From JAKVAV01 sp047632755 (GTDB taxonomy: Bacteria; Bacteroidota; Bacteroidia; Flavobacteriales_D; Cryomorphaceae), in assembly GCA_047632755.1 (NCBI GenBank), contig JBLIDT010000001.1:296517-360516 (forward strand): a stretch of DNA of 64,000 nt. The letters run 5' to 3'. Numbering within the stretch: position 1 is the first letter of the stretch; every line of letters starts with the position of its first letter. The notes beneath the pieces were generated by a model, which did not search any database, had not been told where the DNA came from, and saw only the letters and a program-made list of their open reading frames with translations. Both the position numbers and the translations under genes were made by a program. Shown here piece after piece: positions 8,787 to 16,206 of this stretch.

Positions 8787-10076
8787 ATGAAAAAAGGAAT
8801 ACTTAGCTTTTTAGCAATTGGCGCAGCACTTTTTTCGACAGGCCAGACTTACCTGAGCGAGAGACTGGGAAGCGATACTGACCTCAATGTAGAACCTGAT
8901 TTTGGTCTCTGCATGATGGGTGGCGCTGGAGAAACGGACGAGGCTATGATTTGGTTTTTGGAAAAAGCCAATGGTGGAGACGTTTTGGTAATTCGTGCCA
9001 ATGGAATCGGCGGATACAACGACTATTTGTTTTCGGAATTGGGGGTAAGCCTAAACTCGGTTGAAACGATTTCATTCGAATCTGCCGATGCAGCTACCGA
9101 CCCCTACGTTTTGCAAAGACTTAACGAGGCTGAAGCCATCTGGATGGCAGGTGGAAATCAAGCTACCTACGCCAGCTATTGGAAAGACACAGAGGTTATG
9201 GATGCCCTGAATAATCTGCTCAATTTTCGCGGTGGAGCGCTTGGGGGTCTATCAGCGGGAATGGCTATTTTGGCGGAAGCCTATTTCCCCGCCACACTTG
9301 GTTCACTCACTTCAGAAGAGGCACTGGATGATCCTTTGGACAATACCGTTTTGATCGGTTACGATGACTTTATTCAAGCACCATTTTTGGAGCAGACCAT
9401 TACCGAGACACACTTCAATGACCCCGACCGTATTCGTTACGGACGCATTATGGGCTTTATGGCTCGGTTGAAAAACGATCAATCTTTCAGACCAAAGGCC
9501 ATCGCTTCGAACGAGTATTGTGCTGTGACCATCAATGAGGAAGGTATCGCCAGAGCTTGGGGAGAGTTTCCTGAATATGATGATGACTACGTTTATTTTC
9601 TGCAGGAAAACCTCATTGACCAGGGCGGCCCCGAAGTTTTGGAGCAGGATGTGCCACTTACATGGATCAGGGGCGAGGAAGCCGTGAAAGTTTACAAAGT
9701 GCCAGGAACGATTGGCGGCGAAAACTTCTTTGACTTAAACACATGGGAAACTGGTGAAGGCGGTACTTGGGAAAACTGGTGGGTCGACAATGGCGAGCTT
9801 TTCATGGCAATGGGAGATCCACTGTCTACAGAAGAATCAGAATTTAAAGAAATTTCTATTTACCCCAACCCCACAGCTGATTTTTTAAATCTACCACTGG
9901 AGTTAACCACGAGAGATCGATATGAAATATTTGATGGATCGGGTCGGATTTCGCTGAGTGGAAACTTCAATGATGGCTCAAGAATTGGTGTGGCAGATTT
10001 GCCAGAAGGCTTTTATGTAGTTCGTGTCATGAACGAGGATAGAGTTCTAATTTCGCGCTTCCTTAAAATTCTGTAG
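8787..10076 (+). CDS. Secreted cyanophycinase-like S51 peptidase with T9SS type A sorting domain
   Basis: A 429-residue protein: signal peptide (KKGILSFLAIGAALFSTGQ), S51/cyanophycinase-like catalytic domain (about 35-330) and a type A C-terminal sorting domain (about 355-429). The catalytic part begins CMMGGAGETDEAM, has IWMAGGNQATYASYW and the nucleophile elbow GGLSAGMAIL (Ser at the centre), as in dipeptidase E and cyanophycinase (CphB/CphE). The tail ISIYPNPTADFLNLP...GVADLPEGFYVVRVM is a classic Por-type sorting domain, so the enzyme is expected outside the cell or on its surface. Known cyanophycinases cut cyanophycin to beta-Asp-Arg; other S51 members cut Asp-X dipeptides, so the substrate is inferred. 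Three bases separate it from the transporter downstream. Confidence 0.8.
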   Translation: MKKGILSFLAIGAALFSTGQTYLSERLGSDTDLNVEPDFGLCMMGGAGETDEAMIWFLEKANGGDVLVIRANGIGGYNDYLFSELGVSLNSVETISFESADAATDPYVLQRLNEAEAIWMAGGNQATYASYWKDTEVMDALNNLLNFRGGALGGLSAGMAILAEAYFPATLGSLTSEEALDDPLDNTVLIGYDDFIQAPFLEQTITETHFNDPDRIRYGRIMGFMARLKNDQSFRPKAIASNEYCAVTINEEGIARAWGEFPEYDDDYVYFLQENLIDQGGPEVLEQDVPLTWIRGEEAVKVYKVPGTIGGENFFDLNTWETGEGGTWENWWVDNGELFMAMGDPLSTEESEFKEISIYPNPTADFLNLPLELTTRDRYEIFDGSGRISLSGNFNDGSRIGVADLPEGFYVVRVMNEDRVLISRFLKIL

Positions 10077-10079
10077 GCT

Positions 10080-11456
10080 TTGCTAAAGAAATCCCCCGAC
10101 GCGCTGGTGATCATCTCACTAGTGTTGATTCTCTTCACCATTCTCACTTGGATCATTCCCGCAGGCGAGTATTCTCGTGAAGTGGTAGATGGCAGAACAG
10201 TAGTGATGGCAGGTACCTACGAAACCGTTGAGGCCAGCCCTCAAAGTTGGGCAGATCTGCTCGTAGCGCCTATAAAAGGCTTTGTTGGAGCGGCCCATAT
10301 TATTGCTTTTGTGATTTTAGTAGGGGGTGCTTTTTCTATTGTCACGGCCACGGGAGCATTGGATGCGGGGTTAGGTTCAGTTCTTAAATACGCCGAGCGT
10401 AATCCTGCTTCCAAACATTTTGTAGTCCCCGTATTGATGGTTTTTTTCTCGCTGGCAGGCTGCACCTTTGGGATGTCAGAAGAGAATTTAGTTTTTATCC
10501 TCATTACCATTCCACTCGCTAGAAGTATGGGATATGACAATCTGGTAGGAGTCGCTATTCCATTTTTGGGTTCGGCAGCTGGTTTTGCAGGGGCGGCAAT
10601 CAATCCATTTACGGTTGGAATTGCTCAAGGAATAGCCGAGTTGCCCATTGGAAGCGGTGCTGGCTATCGTTGGTTTGTATGGGCGATATTTACAATCATC
10701 GCTATCGTATTTGTGATGCTTTACATCCGAAAGTTGGAGAAGCATCCTGAAAAGAAGCTCATCACCGACGACGATCAAAACAGTTACGAAACAAAAGAAG
10801 CGCCTTTACTGGATATACCTCGAAAATTGGTTTTGATTCTGTTTGTATTCGCCATCGTCTTATTGATGGTTGGAGCGAATCAATTTGGCTGGTATATCGA
10901 CGAGATCTCAGCCTTATTCATCGCTTTGGGTTTGCTTTCGGCAATCGTCACCCGAATGGGCGTGACCAAAACGATCAGCTCATTTACCGGAGGAGCAAAG
11001 GATATGTTGACGGCTGCAATAATCATTGGTATTTCAAGAGCTGTTCTAGTAGTAGCCGACGACGGAAAAATCATTGATACAGTGCTTTATGCCATGGCAA
11101 ATGGTGTGAAGGACTTGCCCGATACGATTAGCGTCCAGATGATGTTTTTTGTCCAAGGCGCACTGAATATTTTCATTCCATCTGGGTCGGGACAAGCGGC
11201 TATCACTATGCCCATTATGACGCCTTTAGCTGATATTTTGGGAATCGCTCGTCAATCGGCTGTGCTCGCATTTCAATTCGGTGATGGGTTGTTGAACGTT
11301 GTTATTCCTACTAGCGGTGTCACGATGGGAATTCTTTCCATAGCTAGAATCCCTTACAACGTCTGGGTGAAGTGGGTTTGGAAACTCATTCTGGTTTTCA
11401 CCGTCTTCTCGATGCTGTTCTTGGCTTTACCGCAGTATTTTGATGTTTGGCCTTAA
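10080..11456 (+). CDS. YfcC-family (DcuC/ion transporter superfamily) membrane transporter
   Basis: A 458-residue polytopic protein with about 11-12 hydrophobic segments. Family features: an N-terminal LVLILFTILTWIIPAGEY followed by a short extracytoplasmic loop, LAGCTFGMSEENLVF, GSAAGFAGAAINPFTVGIAQ, and a second half with FIPSGSGQAAITMPIMTPLAD, the repeated hairpin seen in the C4-dicarboxylate/AbgT-like superfamily. YfcC homologues have been linked to uptake of amino acids or peptides, arginine among the suggestions. The start is a TTG three bases after the S51 peptidase stop, so the genes are translationally linked. With the secreted S51 enzyme it most simply imports the released dipeptide or amino acid (inference). 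Confidence 0.8.
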   Translation: MLKKSPDALVIISLVLILFTILTWIIPAGEYSREVVDGRTVVMAGTYETVEASPQSWADLLVAPIKGFVGAAHIIAFVILVGGAFSIVTATGALDAGLGSVLKYAERNPASKHFVVPVLMVFFSLAGCTFGMSEENLVFILITIPLARSMGYDNLVGVAIPFLGSAAGFAGAAINPFTVGIAQGIAELPIGSGAGYRWFVWAIFTIIAIVFVMLYIRKLEKHPEKKLITDDDQNSYETKEAPLLDIPRKLVLILFVFAIVLLMVGANQFGWYIDEISALFIALGLLSAIVTRMGVTKTISSFTGGAKDMLTAAIIIGISRAVLVVADDGKIIDTVLYAMANGVKDLPDTISVQMMFFVQGALNIFIPSGSGQAAITMPIMTPLADILGIARQSAVLAFQFGDGLLNVVIPTSGVTMGILSIARIPYNVWVKWVWKLILVFTVFSMLFLALPQYFDVWP

Positions 11457-11480
11457 GTAGAGTTTGTCTAGTAAGTTCGC
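11457..11480 (+). repeat. Dispersed short element, copy 1 (IS-end-like)
   Basis: A 24-base block containing AGAGTTTGTC then AGTAAGTTCGC, immediately after the transporter stop. It matches 19 of 24 bases of the copy at 58317-58340, and a third copy lies inverted at 25541-25563. It resembles the outer inverted repeat of some IS4/IS5-type elements, but no transposase is present. Confidence 0.4.
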
Positions 11481-11584
11481 CATCGCGCTTCCGCATTATC
11501 TTTACTTATGCTTAATAAACGAATTGGCCGCTTCAACCTCCGAGATGAATTCTTCTTTTTTCAATGGTCTGTATTTTAAAAACT

Positions 11585-11605
11585 CACTGATAAGAATTAT
11601 CAGTG
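11585..11605. terminator. Palindrome between convergent genes
   Basis: CACTGATAA and TTATCAGTG form a perfect 9-bp stem around a GAA loop, between the convergent ends of the YfcC transporter and ispD. There is no long T-run on either side, so it may be a weak bidirectional terminator or a protein-binding site. Confidence 0.4.
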
Positions 11606-11639
11606 GATTTACCTTTTAGAAAAGCCCTGAAATGAAGAG

Positions 11640-12311
11640 TTAGCCCTTTAGAAAAGATGCGGCAATAAGTAAATCTTCTCTTGTGGTGATTTTGATATTC
11701 CTGCGGTTACCTTTCACGATATCAACAGACTGACCCATGTGTTCGACTACTGAGGCATCATCGGTAAAGATATCTTGGTAGCCTGTTTCGTAGGCTTTTT
11801 TGAGAATAGCTGTTTGGAAGCACTGCGGTGTTTGGATGGCAACAAGTTCATTGCGGGGAATAGTGTGGCTCGTATCCTTACCTATCCTGCGTATGGTGTC
11901 GATTACTGGCACCGCGGGTATAGCAGCTCCCGATTTGGCTGCGTTTTCGAAGCAACGCTCAATGGTGTCGGCTGAAACGAATGGCCTCACTGCATCATGA
12001 ATAGCGACCAATTCTACCGTTTTTTCTAAAGCAGCTATTCCGTTTTTCACAGAGTGAAAGCGTTCCTTTCCTCCCTCTACAACCGTGTGTTTGAGATCGA
12101 AGCCGTAGTCTTTTTGAATTTTGCTCCATTCGCCGTGAAGGCTTTTGTAGAGCACCAAGATGAATTGAAGTTCAGGATCGAAAAGGCGAAATGCTTCAAA
12201 CGTATGAAGTAAAACAGGTTTCTCAGAAAGGGGTAAAAACTGCTTAGCTGTGTTGAGGTTCATGCGGGTGCCGGTACCTCCCGCCACAATTATTACCGCC
12301 CTATTTGCCAT
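11640..12311 (-). CDS. ispD: 2-C-methyl-D-erythritol 4-phosphate cytidylyltransferase
   Basis: Transfers CMP from CTP to MEP, the third step of the non-mevalonate isoprenoid pathway, in the cytoplasm. The 223 residues match the family length. Signatures in order: the nucleotide-binding loop VIIVAGGTGTRMN with K23 of TAKQFLPL, VVEGGKERFHSVKNGI, the family signature VAIHDAVRPFVS, and IQTPQCF followed by TDDASVVEHMG. It begins three bases after the queA stop and is the last gene of the minus-strand ftsX-to-ispD run. With ispG in the same window it shows that the organism makes isoprenoids by the MEP route. Confidence 0.95.
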   Translation of the reverse strand: MANRAVIIVAGGTGTRMNLNTAKQFLPLSEKPVLLHTFEAFRLFDPELQFILVLYKSLHGEWSKIQKDYGFDLKHTVVEGGKERFHSVKNGIAALEKTVELVAIHDAVRPFVSADTIERCFENAAKSGAAIPAVPVIDTIRRIGKDTSHTIPRNELVAIQTPQCFQTAILKKAYETGYQDIFTDDASVVEHMGQSVDIVKGNRRNIKITTREDLLIAASFLKG

Positions 12312-12314
12312 AAA

Positions 12315-13364
12315 TTAGATGATCAACATAGCATCTCCGTAAGCCTGGAAGCGGTACTTTTCTTTGATAGCTACTTTGTAAGCAGCTATAACATTGTCGT
12401 ATCCTCCAAAGGCTGCCACTTGCATAAGCAAGGTGCTCTCAGGAGCGTGAAAGTTGCTAATCATCGAATCGGCAATGGAGAATTCATAAGGAGGGAAAAT
12501 GAACTTGTTTGTCCACCCTTCAAATGGTTTTAATAGGCCTTCAGTAGAAACAGAAGTTTCAACTGCGCGCATGGCAGTGGTGCCCACTACGCAAACTTTT
12601 CGTTTTGCAAGTTTGGTCTTATTCACTGTATTCGCAGACTCTTCTGTAATAGCCATCTGCTCACTGTCCATCTTGTGCTTGGTAAGATCTTCTACCTCTA
12701 CCGGGCGGAAAGTTCCAAGTCCTACATGAAGTGTAACAGGTGCAAAGTGAATTCCTTTAAGCTCCATGCGTTTGAGCAATTCGCGGCTAAAGTGCAAACC
12801 AGCAGTTGGAACTGCCACGGCACCTTCTTCTTTGGCAAAAATAGTTTGGTAGCGCTCGAAGTCTAACTCTTCAACTGGGCGCTCAATGTACTTAGGCACG
12901 GGCGTTTCTCCCAACGACATCATTGTGCTTTTGAAATCCTCGTAAGGACCATCAAATAAGAAACGAAGTGTTCTACCTCTGGAGGTTGTATTATCGATTA
13001 CTTCTGCTACGAGCTCATCATTCTCTCCAAAGTAGAGTTTGTTTCCAATTCGGATTTTACGGGCAGGGTCTACTAAAACATCCCACAAAAGGCTTTCGCG
13101 ATTCAATTCACGGAGCAAGAATACTTCGATCTTAGCACCTGTTTTTTCCTTGTTTCCGTATAAGCGTGCAGGAAAAACCTTGGTGTTGTTCATCACAAAG
13201 CTGTCGTCCTCTTGAAAGTAGTCGAGAACGTCTTTGAATATTTTGTGTTCGATCTCACCCGTTTTGCGATTCAAGACCATAAGTCGGCTCTCATCGCGGT
13301 TTGGGGCGGGGTATTGTGCAATAAGTTCTTTTGGAAGGTCGAATTTGAACTTGGAAAGCTTCAT
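12315..13364 (-). CDS. queA: S-adenosylmethionine:tRNA ribosyltransferase-isomerase
   Basis: Moves the ribosyl part of SAM onto 7-aminomethyl-7-deazaguanine in tRNA to give epoxyqueuosine, the penultimate step of queuosine synthesis. The 349-residue length is normal. Visible signatures: LSKFKFDLPKELIAQYPAP and RDESRLMVLNR at the start, VFPARLYGNKE, AVAVPTAGLHFSRELL, VTLHVGLGTFRPV, KRKVCVVGTTAMRAVET and SNFHAPESTLLMQVAAFGG. No other queuosine gene lies in the window. It sits between truB and ispD on the same strand with short gaps. Confidence 0.96.
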   Translation of the reverse strand: MKLSKFKFDLPKELIAQYPAPNRDESRLMVLNRKTGEIEHKIFKDVLDYFQEDDSFVMNNTKVFPARLYGNKEKTGAKIEVFLLRELNRESLLWDVLVDPARKIRIGNKLYFGENDELVAEVIDNTTSRGRTLRFLFDGPYEDFKSTMMSLGETPVPKYIERPVEELDFERYQTIFAKEEGAVAVPTAGLHFSRELLKRMELKGIHFAPVTLHVGLGTFRPVEVEDLTKHKMDSEQMAITEESANTVNKTKLAKRKVCVVGTTAMRAVETSVSTEGLLKPFEGWTNKFIFPPYEFSIADSMISNFHAPESTLLMQVAAFGGYDNVIAAYKVAIKEKYRFQAYGDAMLII

Positions 13365-13436
13365 TCAAAAGGCGTTTTTGTGGTCAAAAATTGCGGCTGC
13401 GAAGTTAATGAATAAGGTCGAGATTTCTATGCCATT

Positions 13437-14159
13437 TTAAACATCTTCCTGAACACCTTGCACCACCCGTTGAAAATCAACGGGATTGATGGCCTTTTCA
13501 ACCGAGTAGTCGCCAATTTTTGTTCGGCACAATTCAGATAGGTAAGCGCCACACTCTAGTGCCTCGCCAAGATCGCGTGCAATCGAGCGTATGTATGTGC
13601 CCTTGCTGCACTCAATTTCAAATTTCACCAGTGGCAGCGACGAGTTGTCTACTTCAAATTTACTAATAATGACTGGCCGAGCTTCTAATTTCACCTCTTT
13701 TCCCTTTCGAGCTGCTATGTAGGCGCGCTGTCCATTGACTTTCTTCGCAGAGAAAATAGGAGGCATTTGCATAATGGCACCCCTCATTTTACTAACCGCC
13801 ACGTTCACCATCTCATCTGTGATATGATCGGTCGAATGATGATTCTCTGTTTTTGATTCCAAATCGTAAGAAGCTGTAGTGGAGCCAAGAGTGAAAGTGC
13901 CTGTGTAAGTTTTATTTTGGAGTGTAAGGTCCGCGATTCGTTTGGTAAACTTTCCCGTACAGATGATCAGAAGACCCGTTGCAAGTGGGTCAAGGGTGCC
14001 TGCGTGACCCACCTTCAGTTTTTTAAGATCAAATTTTTTGCGAATCGCGTAGCGAACTTTTGCCACCGCATCAAAGCTTGTCCAAGTAAGGGGCTTGTCA
14101 ATTAAAAGAAGCTGACCCGCTTGAAACTCTTCAACCGTATGCTTACTGTAATCGATCAT
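13437..14159 (-). CDS. truB: tRNA pseudouridine-55 synthase TruB
   Basis: Converts U55 in the T loop of tRNAs to pseudouridine. I placed the start at the ATG giving MIDYSKHTVEEF (240 residues), whose ATG overlaps the uppP stop as ATGA; a longer frame upstream is only uppP read out of frame. Motifs: LLIDKPLTWTSFDAV, KVGHAGTLDPLATGLLI with catalytic Asp57, KTYTGTFTLGSTTASYDLES, FSAKKVNGQRAYIAARKG and CSKGTYIRSIARDLG. It lacks the extra C-terminal PUA-type domain of longer homologues, as is usual in Bacteroidota. Confidence 0.95.
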   Translation of the reverse strand: MIDYSKHTVEEFQAGQLLLIDKPLTWTSFDAVAKVRYAIRKKFDLKKLKVGHAGTLDPLATGLLIICTGKFTKRIADLTLQNKTYTGTFTLGSTTASYDLESKTENHHSTDHITDEMVNVAVSKMRGAIMQMPPIFSAKKVNGQRAYIAARKGKEVKLEARPVIISKFEVDNSSLPLVKFEIECSKGTYIRSIARDLGEALECGAYLSELCRTKIGDYSVEKAINPVDFQRVVQGVQEDV

Positions 14160-14956
14160 ACGTAAAGCGAATATCCAATTGCGATTGCTCCAACAGCGAG
14201 GCAGTAGTATGCGAAATAGTCCAACTTGCTTTTTTTCACAATGGCGATCATCCAGCGACAAGCAAATATTCCCGCGACGAATGCAGCTGTGAATCCTGTA
14301 ATGAGGGCCATATTGTCAATATTTCGCGATGGCTGAGCTTCTAGAAAATCCTTGTATTCTAGAATCATGGCCCCGAAGATGACAGGCAAAACCATCAGGA
14401 ATGAGAACCGCGCTGCACGTTCGCGACTTACGCCTGAGATAAGGGCGATAGATATCGTAGAGCCTGAACGGGAAACACCTGGCAGCACCGCAATAGCTTG
14501 GGAGATCCCGATTAACAAAGCTCTACCAAAAGTCACTTTCCCCTGCTTTATAGGTATCCGTGTGGTACTATAAAGTAAAACGGCTGTGAAGATGAGCGAG
14601 CATCCTACCAGAAGAAGATTTCCTTCGAATAGCATTTCAATTTCATCCTTGAAAAAGACACCTACGAAGAATACAGGAATCATACTGACTAATATGAATG
14701 CTGCAAACTTGGTGCTCTCGTTCCATTTGAATTCGAAGAGGCCTTTAAAGAGATCGGCAATGTCATTTCGGAAAACGACAACGGTGCTTAGCGCAGTGGC
14801 ACCATGCAGAGCGATGGTAAATAACATGCTCTCATCAGCCTCGAGATCATCGCCAATAATGGCTTTTGCCAATTCCAAATGCCCTGAGCTACTCACGGGC
14901 AGAAATTCCGTAAGTCCTTGAATAATGCCCAAGACGAGGGCCTCTAAAATACTCAT
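14156..14956 (-). CDS. uppP: Undecaprenyl-diphosphatase
   Basis: A 266-residue inner-membrane phosphatase (BacA family) that removes a phosphate from undecaprenyl diphosphate to recycle the lipid carrier of peptidoglycan and surface-glycan synthesis; overexpression of homologues gives bacitracin resistance. Signatures: GIIQGLTEFLPVSSSGHLELAK with the catalytic Glu and Ser/His, and ISQAIAVLPGVSRSGSTISI. About eight hydrophobic helices are visible. Overlaps DUF3098 by four bases upstream and truB by four downstream, so the three are translationally coupled. Confidence 0.95.
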   Translation of the reverse strand: MSILEALVLGIIQGLTEFLPVSSSGHLELAKAIIGDDLEADESMLFTIALHGATALSTVVVFRNDIADLFKGLFEFKWNESTKFAAFILVSMIPVFFVGVFFKDEIEMLFEGNLLLVGCSLIFTAVLLYSTTRIPIKQGKVTFGRALLIGISQAIAVLPGVSRSGSTISIALISGVSRERAARFSFLMVLPVIFGAMILEYKDFLEAQPSRNIDNMALITGFTAAFVAGIFACRWMIAIVKKSKLDYFAYYCLAVGAIAIGYSLYV

Positions 14957-15213
14957 GATTCAGATTGAGAGGAAGTTTCTTTTTTGAGAATTGAATAGAA
15001 AATCACAACATATCCGATCACGACTACAATGGGAGCTAAGGTTATTCTGCGAAAGCTAAAAAGCTCTTCACTGAACTCCATTGGGTCTTCCGTTCCACCT
15101 CCTATCATCAGGATGAATCCCAAAACCACTACTGCAATGCCAATCAACATCACTTTATAATTCTTTGCGCTTAGTGCAAAGCTTTCTTTTTCTTGATTTT
15201 CTGCTGTGCTCAT
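14953..15213 (-). CDS. DUF3098 small membrane protein
   Basis: An 86-residue protein with two membrane helices (KVMLIGIAVVVLGFILMIGG and RITLAPIVVVIGYVVIFYSI) joined by a short acidic loop with DPMEFSEELFSFRR, the conserved core of DUF3098. I prefer the ATG at 15213; a TTG at 15222 overlapping the ftsX stop is also possible. The family is confined mostly to Bacteroidota and sits between ftsX and uppP in many genomes, which suggests a role in cell envelope or division, unproven. Confidence 0.85.
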   Translation of the reverse strand: MSTAENQEKESFALSAKNYKVMLIGIAVVVLGFILMIGGGTEDPMEFSEELFSFRRITLAPIVVVIGYVVIFYSILKKETSSQSES

Positions 15214-15218
15214 CGGAT

Positions 15219-16094
15219 TCAATAAATTTTAGAAGCGTCCATTCTCAAGTAACGTCTTACTGCAAATAACGTTGATATTCCTGAAATTACCATTCCCAAA
15301 AGGGAAACAAGGCTAAATAGCTTAACAAACATTATCAGGTCGTTGAACTCAAAAAACTCTGGAACCTCGTGCCTTACGGCAAAAAGAATTCCCAGAATCA
15401 ATAGGATGGCGATGAAGCTAGCATAGAGTCCTTGGAGGATTCCATTCCAGATAAAGGGTCGCTGAATAAACCCTCCTGTAGCGCCCACCAATTGCATACT
15501 GCGGATTACAAAACGCTTTGAATAAATGGTGAGTCGAATGGTATTATTGATCAATGCTATTGCAATAAGCAGGAGTAAAGCGCTGAAAGCCAGAAGCGCA
15601 ATTCCAATTTTATTTATGTTGTTTTCGATCTGTCGAATCAAGTTTGGGCTATAGACCACTTCATTCACCCCTTCTCTGGCTTCTATTTTTCCAGCAATGG
15701 TTGCAATGCTGTCGGGGTGCGTGTATTCTACATTTAACTTTAGATCTATCAGGCCAGGTAGGGGATTGTAGTCCAAGAAATCCATGAATTCCTCACCGAG
15801 ATCTTCTTGCAGCTGCTTAGCTGACTCTTCTTTACTGATGTATTCCGTTGATCGTGAATAGGCTTCAGCGTCTATTTCCTTTTTAAGTCGGGTTATTTCT
15901 CCTTCGCTCAAATCAGCTTCGAGAAATATTTCCACGCGAATGCTTTCTTTCACATAAGTGGAAAGCTTCTGAGCATTGAGGATTAGGATGGACAAAATAC
16001 CAAGCATAAAGAGCACTAAGCTAATGCCTATTACTGTTGAAACGGCACTTGTTCGCGCTCGTCTTCTTGCGTACTTGTCAGGAGTGTAGGCCAT
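15219..16094 (-). CDS. ftsX: Cell division ABC-transporter permease FtsX
   Basis: A 291-residue inner-membrane protein of the FtsEX complex, which transmits ATP hydrolysis by FtsE to peptidoglycan hydrolase activation at the septum. It has one N-terminal helix (TVIGISLVLFMLGILSILIL), a periplasmic domain of about 120 residues (VEIFLEADLSEGEITRLKKE...EFLDYNPLPGLIDLKL type), then three helices with ALLLLIAIALINNTIRLTIY and RFVIRSMQLVGATGGFI, the FtsX permease signature. ftsE is not in the window. It is the first gene of the minus-strand run ending in ispD and is divergent from leuS. Confidence 0.93.
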   Translation of the reverse strand: MAYTPDKYARRRARTSAVSTVIGISLVLFMLGILSILILNAQKLSTYVKESIRVEIFLEADLSEGEITRLKKEIDAEAYSRSTEYISKEESAKQLQEDLGEEFMDFLDYNPLPGLIDLKLNVEYTHPDSIATIAGKIEAREGVNEVVYSPNLIRQIENNINKIGIALLAFSALLLLIAIALINNTIRLTIYSKRFVIRSMQLVGATGGFIQRPFIWNGILQGLYASFIAILLILGILFAVRHEVPEFFEFNDLIMFVKLFSLVSLLGMVISGISTLFAVRRYLRMDASKIY

Positions 16095-16184
16095 AACAGT
16101 CGGCTAAAGTAGGAATATTATCAGTTTGACAGGACACCCATTAATAAACCTCTACCCGCTCTCTTCTCAGCCCTAATGATTTAA

Positions 16185-16192
16185 TAACTTTG
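16185..16192 (+). promoter_or_regulatory. Bacteroidota -7 promoter element for leuS
   Basis: TAACTTTG, an exact TAnnTTTG, lies 14 bases before the leuS ATG and implies a leader of about ten bases. No clear -33 TTG is seen at the usual distance. Confidence 0.55.
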
Positions 16193-16206
16193 CTGCCTCT
16201 AATCGA

